Made by a program: the position numbers and the translations under genes. Below are positions 9,539 to 22,623 of a stretch of 64,000 bases of DNA, piece by piece. The notes under the pieces were generated by a model. It made no database searches, had not been told where the DNA came from, and saw only the letters and a program-made list of their open reading frames with translations. This DNA is from Cerrena zonata (taxonomy: Eukaryota > Basidiomycota > Agaricomycetes > Polyporales > Cerrenaceae), in the NCBI GenBank assembly GCA_038087015.1, contig JASBNA010000017.1, positions 310,001 through 374,000 on the forward strand, read 5' to 3'. Numbering within the stretch: the first letter of the stretch is position 1; every line of letters starts with the position of its first letter.

Positions 9539-12500
9539 TCAGTCAATGTCCGAGCAGAGATTTTTGTGCAGTCGTGCCAATTGCGACTTCTCTGGAAGTC
9601 AGTATGCTTCAATATGTAGTAGATATAACGAAGACTCACTGATCGACATGCCCGTGCGCTTCATGGACCACTGTTGAATGGTTAGCACCATCCTCAAATA
9701 GGAGGTGGTATCGTACCTCAAAATCATCACCAGAGAGCTGTAGCACATCCCCATGCACCAACGTGATGAACATCTCCTCTCCTTTTACCCTGTTCTTGGC
9801 TTTCCCCTTCCCAAGTACCGCCTCTTTCTCCAACGACCCCATAGGCACTGCTTGTTCTATTTCAGCTTTATGAGCCTCATACAATAGGCCAGCAGTCGCC
9901 ACCTCATCCTCTCGTCAAGCATCATATGATCATGATCATCCTCCGGGAGTACCAACTGCTCGATCGTTGGGACGGAAGAGAGTAGCAGAGGTTGCGAACT
10001 TTCTTTGTTGTTTGGAAATCCGGAGACGGGATAGAGCGTAAGTTCAACGTCTGCGCCAAGGTTGAGGATTGTGACAGAGCGGTCTTTCGCAGGTAGAGGC
10101 GTTGGAGACTTGGGACGAACGAACCGAATCAGTATGAGGGGATGGGAGATAAGAGTAGTTGACGTACCTTTCTGTTCCCAGAAACATACCAGGCAAGTAC
10201 GGTCAAGTTCTCGAGTTGTTCTTGGATTAGGTTCTCGACGGTCTTTCGGGAACTGTCAACGCAATTAGGTATCCTGTCCCAGGTCTCACTGGCATGACCC
10301 TGTTCGTGATCACTGCCAGCTAAGTATGTGAAGTAAGGACCTAGGAACAAGAGATATTACGTCGAGCTCATATTGTAACCTTGAATGAATGACAGTACCT
10401 GCGGCCAGTGTTGTCTTCGCCCCCTGCCATTCCAACTTAACACTGATCTGGAACTCTTTGAAAAGCTCACTAGCGTATTGTTGCAGATGCTTCTCATTGC
10501 AAGTAAAGAAATGTTTGACCACAGCACGTGCCCCGACCGAGTATACGAAGGTACGCAGACCATTTTCCTCATTTTTGATTTGAGTTGACATGACGGAAGA
10601 AGGGTACTTGTCGGAAGGTAGGGTGATAGGTGCCGTATTGTGAGGATCCCGGGTGTACATTGCACCGACCGGTGACATCCCGTTGGGTGTCTAGTGTAGA
10701 CATCAGCATACTGTGCCGATATATATGACACACGGGGAGAATGATACATACCAAGCATGTTGAGCATCGCTGGAAAGAGAAGTATCGTTGAACGTTCAAC
10801 TTGCCACAGTCATTGCAATGCCATCCCTTTCGAATGATAGGCTCAGAAATTGTGATCAGGTCGGACCCAGAACGAGAGCTTTGATGAAAGGTAAACACTG
10901 AAGGGAGGACACTGAACGGGTGCTGGACCATTATAGGCTCTTCGCTCGGAGGTTGTGGCATCCACCAAGGAGTTGAGGGCTGAGGTAAGTTGTAGTCGAG
11001 CTCACCGCCGGGTATCCACTCAAAAGTAAAAGTCCAACGAACTGTATACTTAGTGTTGGCGTTTCCGTCTGGGCTCGCATCCACGATATGCTAGAATAAG
11101 ATTACTGTTAACAAATAGACGTTCTTGAGACTGGATGGATCCAATTTACTTTGATATGCTTAATCTCGAAAAAACCTAAAAAGACGCAAGCATGTTTGTC
11201 CGGAAGAGTGAACGGCAGTAACGTAGAATCCCTCGATACTACCAAGCTGACAGGAAATCGAGATTCCCTGGCATCAAGAAGAGCTTGGATGTCGTCCGGC
11301 GGATCTGGTAGAACTGGTTCAGGTTGTAAGATAGTAGTATTCGACGGAATTGCAGTATTTTGGGATTCCGTGACCGTATCCGGCAGGAGAGGCGAATGAT
11401 ATCCCGAACCTATGGACTGGTCTATATCAACAAGCTTTTCCACCAGTTGTTCTTCCACTAGACTGGGGGTGTTGTTGGTGACAGGTGTACCAAGAGAATC
11501 GGGTGTATGCGAATGCATGAGCCAAGATTTTTTCGCCAATGTCCTCCTTGACTGGGACGAAGAAAGTGGAACCATGCGTTTCCAGTTATGGCTATCAGTG
11601 ACAGAATTCGCATTTGCTTCATATGGTGATGGGACCACATTATCGGGAGGAGTAGAAGCTTTCACGAGAATTAGAATAAGAACGAGGGGCATATAAAATA
11701 GATAATTACTTACGCCATGCTACACTTTCAGGAGTTCCCTGGCGGGAATAAATGTCAGAATTGTAGGGCACCCTCCATGGGGCATGCTGAAGGCTGTTAA
11801 CCTCTTTCTCCATTTCATCACAAAGATGAGAAGGATTCCTAATGACCGACAGACTGGCATTGAGAGCCTGTGGACCGAATGCGCCGGTCATCCCGGTAAA
11901 GCCTGTCGAGAGAGGCGGCATACTGAATGTCCCATCTGTGCGATAGATGGGCGAGTAACCAGAGGAACTCAGAGTGTGATTAGTGCTGAATTCTCCACCG
12001 GGACCGAATATAGGGTATGATTTATCTGGAAGCTCAGTAGAATTAAGTTGAACGCTGTTATCAAGTATGACCTGTCTGCCTGGGTAAGTAGAGAAAAGTT
12101 CATAGTACTGATTCGGGGCGAATGTAGCAGGTAAGCCCAATGAGATTGCAGCATCCTTGTCAATCAGAGTCATGGGTGCATCGAGTTCAACCATTGTGTC
12201 ATCCGGGGTTTCAGGATAGCAAAGTGTCTGGTCTAGGTTGAGGACGGACTCTGATGGTGGGAAAATAACTGAGGTGTCTGGCTGAGCCGTTTCATCGAGT
12301 CTTGGTAGTATACATTCCCTTACCCTAATTGTTTCGCAAAGAAATAAGCTAAGAGTGGATTACCGAAATTGGGTCCGACTTACATAGAGAACACGATAGT
12401 ACTATCATTCCAGGAATCTTCTGGCCAGGAAGCACCTTGTATGAATATAATGGGGGCTTCGAATTGCTTGCAAGCTAGACCATTTGATAGTGTCGGGAAG

Positions 12501-13536
12501 ATTTCGAGGAGGTCCTCTTTGTTCTGTTATAATCATGTTATTAATAATCCATTTCGTTCCTAAGTATGATATTGGTTTACTTCAGTCCATATCCGCGGTT
12601 TACCAACCACTTCGCGCAGGAGGCCAGAAGACAATGATTCACCGGATATGTTAGATGCTGGTCGAGATACTTTCCATTTAGAAAATGCTTTTGTTTGAGC
12701 CAAATGAAACTTGGCTTTCAGCGATTGCTTCGGTGTAGTGGTAATCGCTAGTTTGATGTGGGTTACGGTATATCCGGGTATCCTATACGAATATACTCAC
12801 CTTTCCGAGGACGCCCAAGCTTCCGATTTTTGAGGTCTTGTACCTGCTTCACGTGTTTCTTCTTCGGGAGATGTTTGTGTTTATCGTTGAATGCAGGGAT
12901 TTTGATTCTCAACGCTGAAGAGTGTAAAGTTTGAGGTGCAGGTCGCGTCTTCGTCAATTTCCGGCTCTTCGGAGTCTCCTGTTTAAAACCTTGAGTCGTG
13001 AGACTAGAGGGGAGAGGTTGGACTTCAAAAGACTCGTCTTCAGGATTGGTCATTCTGAAGAGATCTCGTATGTTGAGCGTCCCAGGTTTCGGTGCGGCAT
13101 GTCGAGCAGGTCGGCCTGGTTTTGAATTACTACTAACAACAGCGGTTGAAGTATGCGACATCTGCAAGTCAGGTTTCTCAACCTGCTGAACACGAACATA
13201 GCCCTGCCTGGCTATTTTCTCCAACGGTAGGAATTCCCAAGCTTGACTATCGATATTACAGGACATATCAGCTTTCGTACATCTTTCGCAAGCTGGAAGT
13301 CCTCGATCACATCGCTGCCGCAATCTGGCTACACAGCGTGTGCAGCCCTTGGCTACAACATAGTAAGGTCCAGGGTGTCCCGTATCCGGGTGGGAGTCAA
13401 GTTCGAAAATGCCGCTCCTGTCGATTCTTTGGTCATAGTTTTCTGGAAGTCTAGATGGGCGGCTGAGCCCAGATAATCCCCATGCTTTAACGAATTGTGG
13501 AAGAGGCTCGACACCATCAGCCTCTTCAGTAGACAT
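9539..13536 (-). CDS. Zn2Cys6-type/AT-hook nuclear protein of unknown function, 1132 residues
   Basis: Twelve exons on the minus strand: 13536-12801, 12747-12581, 12523-12384, 12324-11714, 11658-11150, 11090-10752, 10690-10399, 10340-10168, 10108-9953, 9908-9717, 9670-9640, 9591-9539. Phase holds throughout. A binuclear zinc-cluster motif lies at residues 65-93 (Cys 65, 68, 76, 83, 86, 93), with seven rather than six residues between the second and third Cys. A basic region and an AT-hook-like LGRPRKGE follow near 240. Two thirds along, WHCNDC...RCSTC forms a CxxC-CxxC zinc knuckle. The C-terminal third contains AVVKHFFTCN, LGADVELTLYPVSG, TLVHGDVLQLSGDDFEWS and MKRTGMSI. I believe I have seen such blocks in uncharacterised mushroom proteins but cannot name a family. 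DNA binding is inferred from the motifs. The weakest junction is the 44-nt intron 9952-9909 (see findings). Confidence 0.85.
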
Positions 13537-14230
13537 CACAAATCCATACAGATGACGGGTAAACTAGTGGAAGTTGAGAGACGAGGAACGTTCGGAAAAA
13601 CTCGCGAGAAAGCAAGACTTCCTAACTCCCTGACAGTTGCCAGTGAGAAACTTGAACATAGATTGCTACACTTCCTGATCGCCGATCCGATCAAGGGTAT
13701 CAGTCCAGGCGTTCGGTTCGTAGATGCGCATGTCTTGCTACAGGCTATATCGTATGAAGGACTCTGAGTCTCAGAGCAAAATAATCTGGTAGTGATGAGT
13801 GAACATTGAATAGTGTTAACATGTTGACGTCATTCCGATTTCCAATCGAAGAGTCGAAAGGTAGCTGTCAGCTGGTACTTTTGCACTACGGAAAAAAGGC
13901 AGTCTATTCTGACCAATTGCTTTGAAGTCAAGATGTGAATGTTATTGCCAAACGGCATAAGTACTATGGTCACTCGAGTCTTTCGGATTTAACCTAACTA
14001 CTGTAGGTGTGTTCGGGATATTTGGATGTGACTGACATTGCGCAATATAGAATGAGTATGTATCACTATGTCTCAAAATTTAGTACTATACATCTAAGAA
14101 GCTCATATGATTTTGAGTATATAAAATAATAAACTTCCTCCAAGAGTCCGATGAGAGGTATGTTATTTAGGCGCTGGGGTACTTGTGCCGAAACCACCAT
14201 ACGCATCTTCGTTCATTACAATCATCCAAG
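13537..14230. promoter_or_regulatory. Divergent promoter region of the Zn-cluster gene and TOR
   Basis: The 694 bp between two start codons pointing away from each other. A TATA-like TATATAAAATAATAAA stretch lies at about 14118-14133, roughly 100 bp before the TOR start codon. No coding exon is supported. Confidence 0.45.
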
Positions 14231-17200
14231 ATGGCGTCGACTGCCACTTCTCTCCAAGTCGACGTCCTGGACCATATATTCGCTGCGCTGAGGAGCAAAG
14301 CTCATCAAGTCCGGCTGCAGGCTGCTTCGGATCTTCAACGTTATGTATGTTTCTCTTTCCATTACAAGTTGCTCGAACTATATCCCGCTTGTAAAGGTGT
14401 CTACTACTATTCCAGAGCTTAGCCCCGATGCTGCTGCCAAGATATGGGAAGATACGATCAATAGAAAACTATCTGATTTGGTCCACAGTCAAGCCACCTT
14501 CGAGAAGTTGGGAGGGATTGTGGCGATCGGTGAGCCCTATACACGTACTCTTACTACATTCCCCCCAACTGTGTTGTAGATCACCTCTTGGATGCAAAGG
14601 GTGATGGAATAATTGAGACATACCTCTATCGATTCTACAACTATGTCAAAGCCTTACTTCCAAACCCGGACATCAACGTCATGCTCGCAGCTTCCAAAAC
14701 TCTAGGTCGAATTGCTGAAATTGGCGGTCCCTCGTTTGGTGAAGATTTTATGGATTATCAAGTTCAAGAAGCAATAGCTATTCTCCAAGCAGATAAGCAA
14801 GAACCTGGAAGATATGCTGGTGTGCTTATTCTCAAAGAATTGGCGCGAAACAGTCCTGTGTACTTCCAAGCGCACATTGGTCTTGTATTCGACAAGATCC
14901 TAGTCCCCCTTCGTGACCCCAGGATTATTGTTCGGGAGAGTGCCGCTGAGCTATTAGCTGCATGCTTGGAGATCATTACAACCCGAGAACGCCAAACGCG
15001 CAGTCCGTTCCTCTTGAAGATCCTACAAGACGCACAAATGGGCTTAAAGATGCCTCAACCTGAAATTATACATGGCTCCTTGCTTACGTATCGTGAACTT
15101 CTTCTCCATGGTGGAATGGTGCGTACTTCGTTCAAAGAAGGGATTTCCTAACCTTATAGTCCCCTAGTTTATGAAGGAGAATTTCCTAGACGCAACGGAG
15201 CAATTGCTTCAGTTCAAGATACATCGCGACCCACATGTCAGGAAGATGGTCATCACCTTGATACCCACCCTTGCCGTCTATGATACACAAACCTTCTCGG
15301 AACATTATCTACACAAAGCCATGGGACACCTCCTAACGCAACTGGAGAAGCCCACCGAACGTTCCGTTGGTAAGCTCACATCATTTACGATGCACAGGTC
15401 TTTTGCTTAAGGTTTCCCATAGCTTTCATTGCTATTGGACATGTCGCTACGGCCGTCGGCAGTGGTATGAAGACTTTCTTAGAACCTATCATGGAGCACA
15501 TCAAGGTCGGATTACAAAACCAAGGGTATGTAATGTGGCTTTTACTGTGGTCAATATTCTCATAAAACCTCAGGAAGAAGAATGCACCATCAGAAGAACC
15601 AATATTCCAGTGTGTTGGGATGTTAGCCTCCGCGGTCGGCCCAAACCTTACCAAGCTATTACATGACCAGCTGGACCTTATGTTTAATTGCGGGTTGAGT
15701 GAGCCTTTACACCAGGCTCTCGTTGCTATTTCTAGACACATTCCTCCGTTGCTGAAGACAATACAGGGTAAAACCTTCCGTTATAGTTAACGAAATCGGA
15801 TGCTGAGCCATTTCTAGATCGTCTGCTTGACATGCTTTCACTTATTCTCAGTGGACAGAATTACAAACCATTAGGTGCACCGCCTCTTGTACGGAGTGAA
15901 CCTCCCCCAGTTACTAGGGAATTTAGCAATGCCGATGTAGGTTATAGTTATATTGCTCCCGTGCAGTGTCTCATGGATCTTTAGGGTGCTAGTACGACCA
16001 AGACCCCAGAACAGCTGACGTTGGCATTGACTATCTTAGGATCCTTCGATTTCAGTGGTCATATTCTTAACGAATTTGTCCGTAACTGTGCTCTTCCATA
16101 TCTCGAAGAGGACAATGCTGAAGTCCGCCGCGCGGCCGCACTGACTTGTTGCCGATTGTTCATGCGCGATCCCATCTGCTATCAAGCTAGCAACCATTCA
16201 ATTGAGATTATAGGAGACGTCATTGATAAACTCTTGACGGTTGGCATTGCTGATCCAGGTATATCGCCTCCATTCTACACAACTGGCACATCGACCTTAT
16301 TTGTCTTGTAGAACCTAACATTAGGCAGGCCGTGCTTTCATCACTCCACGAACGGTTCGATAAGCATCTTGCCCAAGCGGAGAATGTCCGGTCCTTGTTT
16401 GTTGCCCTCAACGATGAGGTATTCGATATTCGACTGACGGCTGTCAATTTGATGGGTCGACTTGCGCTTCACAATCCTGCATACGTGATGCCATCTCTTC
16501 GGAAAACCCTAATTCAACTCCTCACAGAGATGGAATATTCAATTGTCACGTGGGTAGCATCCTCATTACCGTCGCTGCTGAAACTAATATTCATGATTTG
16601 TAGACGAAGCCGCGAAGAATGTACTCGCCTACTAACAGCTCTGATAAGTGCGACTCAACGACTGATCAAACCTTATGCTATTCCTATGCTCCGAGTCCAT
16701 CTTCCCAAGGCGAATGACTCGAACCCTATCGTCGCTGCAAATGTGCTTATGTGTTTGGGTGAACTGGCTTGTGTAGGCGGTGAAGATGCTCAACCGTTGG
16801 TCCCCGATCTCATGGAAGTAATCATGGCCAAGTTGGTCGATCCTGACCCTATCAAGCGAAATGCAGCTTTACATACCTTAGGTCAAGTTTGTTCAAGTAC
16901 GGGATATGTCGTTGATCCCCTCCTCGAACATCCTCAGTTGTTACAAATCTTGAGCCGAATTCTCAGATCAGAACCCAAGTCTGCCGTAAGGAGAGAAGTC
17001 ATCAAGGTTTTGGGTATCTTGGGTGCTTTGGACCCGTACAGACGCAAGGTATGCCTCTAAGCCCCTTTGATTTGGTGAAATGATGACTGATTGACGTGAC
17101 ATATGTAGACGAAGCCCGAAGAAGAGGTCGTAGCAGAGATACCTTCAACTCTTACCAACCCAGTACCTAGGAATCTGACAGGTTCCTCGACTTCTTCTGA

Positions 17201-20200
17201 TGACTACTACCAAACGGTAGCTATCAATGCGCTGCTTAGCATTCTCAAAGATTCGTCATTAAGCAACCATCACCACAAAGTCATTGAGGCCATTATGTCA
17301 ATATTCAAAACGCAAGGATTGAAATGCGTAACTTTCCTTCCTCAGGTATACATTCTGTTATCAGATGTGTTATTTGGTCTCATTTCTCCTGTAGATCATC
17401 CCTGCATTCGCACTTGTTGCGAGAACGTCGCAAGGGCGTATTCAGGTTTTCCATCTGGAGCAACTCGCTATTCTTGTTGGCATCATCAAGCAGCATGTTC
17501 GAAACCATATGCCTGATGTTTTCTCCTTGATCGAGGATCTCTGGGAGAATACGTCACTCCATCTACCGTTGGTTTCATTGGTCGAGGCTCTTGGTAAAGC
17601 CATGGATGCTGAGTTCAAACCGTTCCTACCACACGTGTTACCCATGATGCTGAAAGTGTTTGATGGCGAGATGAACGAGAAGGTCGTCAATACACAGATC
17701 AAGATTTTCGATGCCTTCCTCACCTTTGGTGCCAACATCGAGGAGTTCTTGCAGTTGATCATCCCCATCATCGTCAAGGGTGCCGAAAGGCCAGATGGTT
17801 CGACGGCTCTACGCAAGAGAGCCATTCAGACGATAGAAGGCTTATCGAAACGAGTCAATTTCTCTGATTTCTCTTCACGGATCATCCATCCATTTGTTCG
17901 TGTGCTGAATCAACCTAACAATGAGCTTCGCATGGCTATTGTGGATACCCTATGTGCATTGGTTATCCAGTTGGGTTCTGACTATGCAGTCTTTATCCCG
18001 ATGATCCAGAAGGTGATAATCACTAATTTCGGTCATGTTCTCAAGCTTACTCATTCCGTTTTAGTGTCTTGTTCGCAATCGGATAAACCATCCCAGATAC
18101 GATTCCCTTATTGGCAAGCTCCTGAATGGCGAACGACTCCCTCAAGAGGCAGGTGCTCCTGAGATCATGTGAGTTAGCTCGAGAAAAATGGTTCAGATAG
18201 ACTGTCTGATCCTGTGTCCAGTTCCGGTGACAGTTCGAAGGCGGCCGAGTTCTCCGCACCCGCAGAGGCAACCAAGATGATACCCAACCAACAGCATTTG
18301 AAGCAAGCGTGGGATGTCTCACAGATATCCGGAAGGGAAGACTGGCTCAAGTGGATGCACAATCTTTCTGTCGAGTTCATGAAAGAATCTCCATCACATG
18401 CCTTGAGAGCTTGCATGAGTCTAGTCGACGTCCATGCACCCGTCGCAAAGGAACTTTTCAACGCCGCTTTCATTTCGTGTTGGGCAGATTTGTATGACCA
18501 ATATCAAGTACGTACCCACCCGACTGTACTCTCCACGTACTAACCCCCATTTAGGAAGATTTGGTTCGTTCTATTGAGTTCGCCATCACATCTCCCTTGG
18601 CTCCTTCCGAGCTCGTGCATCGTCTTCTGAATCTTGCTGAGTTCATGGAACATGAAGAGAAACCACTTCCAATCGAGAACAGAACTCTTGGAGAATACGC
18701 AATGAAGTTCCATGCCTACGCGAAAGCGCTTCACTATAAGGAGCTCGAGTTCTTTACTGAGACGTCACCCACGATTATTGAAGCTCTCATTGGTATCAAC
18801 TCGAAACTACAGCAACATGACGCTGCTTGGGGTACACTACTTGTTGCTCGCGAGCAGTATGACGTGAGCAAACACGAGGAATGGTATGAACGATTGGGCA
18901 GATGGCAAGAAGCGTTACAAACATACGAGAAACGAGCCCTCGAGGATCCTAACTCGCAAGATCTAGCCTTCGGGCGCATGCGATGTCTTCACGCTCTAGG
19001 TGAATGGGAACAACTAGCTCTTGCTGCCGAAGAGCATTGGACCTCCGTTTCACATGAAGACCGACGCGATATCGCATCTATGGCCGCTGCTGCAGCGTGG
19101 TCACTCCATGATTGGGATCAAATGGAGGACTACATCGCAACTATGAAACCTGACTCGGCGGATAGGCCATTCTATCGTGCAATTCTCGCTGTACACCAGA
19201 ATCAGTTCCCGAAGGCTATGGCTCAGATTGCGAAGGCGAGAGATTTGCTGGATCCTGAGCTCACCTCGTTGGTGGGTGAAAGCTATGGTCGATCTTACAA
19301 GTAAGTGGCGTCCGGCGTATGACTTTCCTAGACTTATGTTCTTTTACAGCATCATGGTCCGAGCCCAGATGCTATCTGAATTGGAGGAAATCATCGCGTA
19401 CAAACAGTATGCCGATCAGCCTGAGCGTCAGGAAATGATGAAGAAGACTTGGATGAAGAGGTATATGATTTTTGAAACATGTTGTACCTCCAGTGTTCAC
19501 GCCATTTTCAGGTTGCAAGGATGTCAACCTGACGTTGACGTCTGGCAGCGCATTCTTCAAGTGCGAGCCTTGGTCTTGTCTCCAGACGATGACCCTGCTA
19601 TGTGGATCAAATTCGCAAATCTCTGCCGGAAATCAGAGCGTATGGTATTAGCTGAGAAGACCATCAACTCTCTTCTCTCTCCTGAAAGGGTATGTATCGA
19701 GTTTCTCGTGTGGTCCCTCTCTGCGTCATTTATAATTATTAACCAGCATCACAACAAGGCCCCTCCACATGTAGTATACGCCCACCTCAAGTTCATGTGG
19801 GCAGCAGGTGCCCAGATGGAAAGTCTCGAGTATCTTCGTAACTTCACCGCTAGCCTCAGGCAAGACCTAGATTCAGAGGCACCCGAACACTTAAACAATC
19901 CGGCTACCAAACAAAAGATGGACGAGCTAACGCACCTTCTTGCCCGTTGTTGCTACAAGCAAGGAGAATGGCAAATGTCTGTCAAGCAGGAGTGGAACTC
20001 GGTCCGTATCAAAATCTCGCTAGACCTTAAACGACTTGAACTTATTTTTTATTGCAGAGAAATATCAAGGAGATCCTACGTTCGTACGTCTTAGCAACTC
20101 ATTACGATTCCTCTTGGTACAAAGCCTGGCATACATGGGCATTGGCGAACTTCGAAGTCGTCAACTTCTTAGAGAGTCAGTCTGACAACAGGCTTGCGGA

Positions 20201-22623
20201 GGCTCCTGGTGGTGACTTGGTAGTTCATGTTGTTCAGGCGGTTGATGGTGCGTCATCGGACCCTCATCTTACATAATATGCTAACAGATCAATAGGATTC
20301 TTCCGATCTATTGGTTTGCGAAATGAGAACGCTTTACAAGATACTCTACGTTTACTCACTTTGTGGTTCAAGTTCGGTCATCATGATGACGTCAGTCACG
20401 CCATGGCTGGCGGATTCTCAAGTGTCGAGGTTAACACTTGGCTCGAAGTCATCCCCCAAGTAATTGCCCGTATTCAAACTCCAAGTGTTAACATTCGTCG
20501 TAATATCAACACTCTACTCACTGACGTCGGTAAACAACACCCCCAAGCCCTAATCTATCCCTTGACCGTGGCTTCCAAGTCTTCCAGCGCTGTCAGGAAG
20601 AATGCCGCGCTCAGCATCATGGAACGGATGCGAGAACATAGTCCAATTATCGTGGAACAGGCATTGCTAGTCAGTCATGAGCTGATTCGGGTCGCAATCT
20701 TGTGGCATGAGCTGTGGCACGAGGGACTCGAAGAAGCATCTCGTTTGTACTTTACTGACAAGAATCCGGAGGGTATGATCGCGTTCTTGGAACCTCTCCA
20801 CGACATGCTCGAGGCGGTCAGTCTCTTCGTCTCTTCGTACGTATTTATTCTCACTTATCTCAATATCTCCACAGGGCCCCAAAACGGCACGTGAGACCTC
20901 CTTCGCTCAAGTATTTGGGCGGGACCTACTTGAAGCTCGCGAGGCATGCCGGAGATACCGTCTGTACGGTGAACCACAAGATATTGAGAAAGCCTGGGAG
21001 ATCTATTACGGGGTGAGTGATATTGTGATCTACAAAACGCTACTCTTCTGATATAACGAGTCATCAGGTGTTCAAGAAGATCGAAAAACAACTGCCTCAG
21101 CTCACTGTGCTCGACTTACAATATGTATCACCAGAGCTGCTCAAGGCTAGGGATCTAGACTTGGCCGTGCCCGGAACGTACCACACAGGCAAACCGATCA
21201 TCAAGATAGAAAGCTTTACTGCTAAACTAACCGTGATTCCTTCCAAACAACGGCCACGCCGTCTCGCCTTGAAGGGAAGTGATGGTGAAGACTACCATTA
21301 TGTTTTGAAGGGTCACGAGGATCTTCGACAAGATGAACGGGTTATGCAGCTCTTCAGTCTCGTCAACAATCTGCTTGCGGTTGACACAAATTGCTTCAAG
21401 AGGCGATTGCATATTCAACGGTTCCCTGTCACCCCCTTGGCACCGAACGCAGGCTTACTTGGGTGGGTTAAAGACAGTGATACCCTTCACGTTTTGATTC
21501 GTGACTACCGAGATTCACGGAAGGTATTGCTCAATATCGAGTATCGTCTCATGTTGCAAGTAAGTCCAATAATAATCAAATATCAAATATGGCGACACTA
21601 ATGTGATCATCAAGATGGCACCCGACTATGAGAACCTCATTCTCCTCCAGAAGATCGAAGTCTTCGAATATGCCTTGGAAAACACGACAGGTCAAGATCT
21701 ATATCGTGTCCTGTGGTTGAAGAGCATGAGCTCAGAACATTGGCTTGAACGTCGGGCCACATACACTCGTTCTCTCGCCGTCAACAGTATGGTCGGACAT
21801 ATCTTAGGTTTGGGTGATCGTCATCCCTCCAATTTGATGTTAGGATCGAAGACCGGCAAGGTGGTACACATCGATTTCGGCGATTGTTTCGAAGTCGCTA
21901 TGCATCGAGAGAAATTCCCCGAGAAGATTCCGTTCAGGTTAACTCGTATGCTGACACATGCTATGGAGGTTAGTGGCATAGAAGGAAGCTTTAGGAACAC
22001 TTGCGAGATCAGTATGGGTGTCTTGCGAGAGAACAAGGAATCTCTTATGGCCGTATTGGAGGCCTTCGTTTACGACCCCTTGATCAATTGGCGATTGATG
22101 CAAGCGGACGTTGTCGATGGACGTAAATCAGACGGTAAGTCTTTCGGGTCATGAGGCTGGGAGAGAGCTAACTTCTCGAGCAGTAGCGCGAGGAGCTGAA
22201 TTGCGTGCAACTGCATATCCACAAGGACCCACTCGTAAGCTGAAGGCGGATGAGAACGATATTCTCAATGGTAAGGTTTTATTTTGTCATCAGACTATAC
22301 TCGCTTCTAACATCTGTTTCTGCAGAGGCACAAGAAGTGCGGAATGAGCGAGCTCTGTTTGTATACAATCGTGTGCAAAGCAAATTGACGGGTATGTTCT
22401 TCTAATCATACACCCCATTCATTGAATCACTGACACTATTCATTAGGTCGCGACTTCGGCACTGAACAACCTCTCGCTGTTGCTGCTCAAGTAGACAAAT
22501 TGATTCTGCAGGCCACTTCGATAGAGAATCTATGTCAATGTTTCTCAGGATGGTAAGTGATCCTAATCCTGTGTCCCCTGTCTTCTATTAATCGCAAGCA
22601 TCCGCAGGTGTGCTTTCTGGTGA
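14231..22623 (+). CDS. TOR1: TOR serine/threonine kinase (PIKK family), complete
   Basis: Catalytic subunit of TORC1/TORC2, which couples nutrients to growth. Start ATG 14231 ([11 protein letters not shown]), stop TGA 22621-22623; I place about 26 short introns, giving roughly 2,300 residues with no broken frame. In order: N-terminal HEAT repeats, including the TOR block [16 protein letters not shown] and FRFYNYVK-like [18 protein letters not shown] domain; the FRB domain from about 20690 ([19 protein letters not shown], then [14 protein letters not shown]); kinase domain with [18 protein letters not shown], catalytic loop [12 protein letters not shown] (about 21807-21842) and HIDFGDCFE (DFG at about 21873-21881); and the FATC tail ending [13 protein letters not shown], its last residues spliced across the final intron. 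The Ser and aromatic residues that contact FKBP12-rapamycin are present. Only one TOR gene is seen here; the number in the genome is unknown. Confidence 0.98.
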
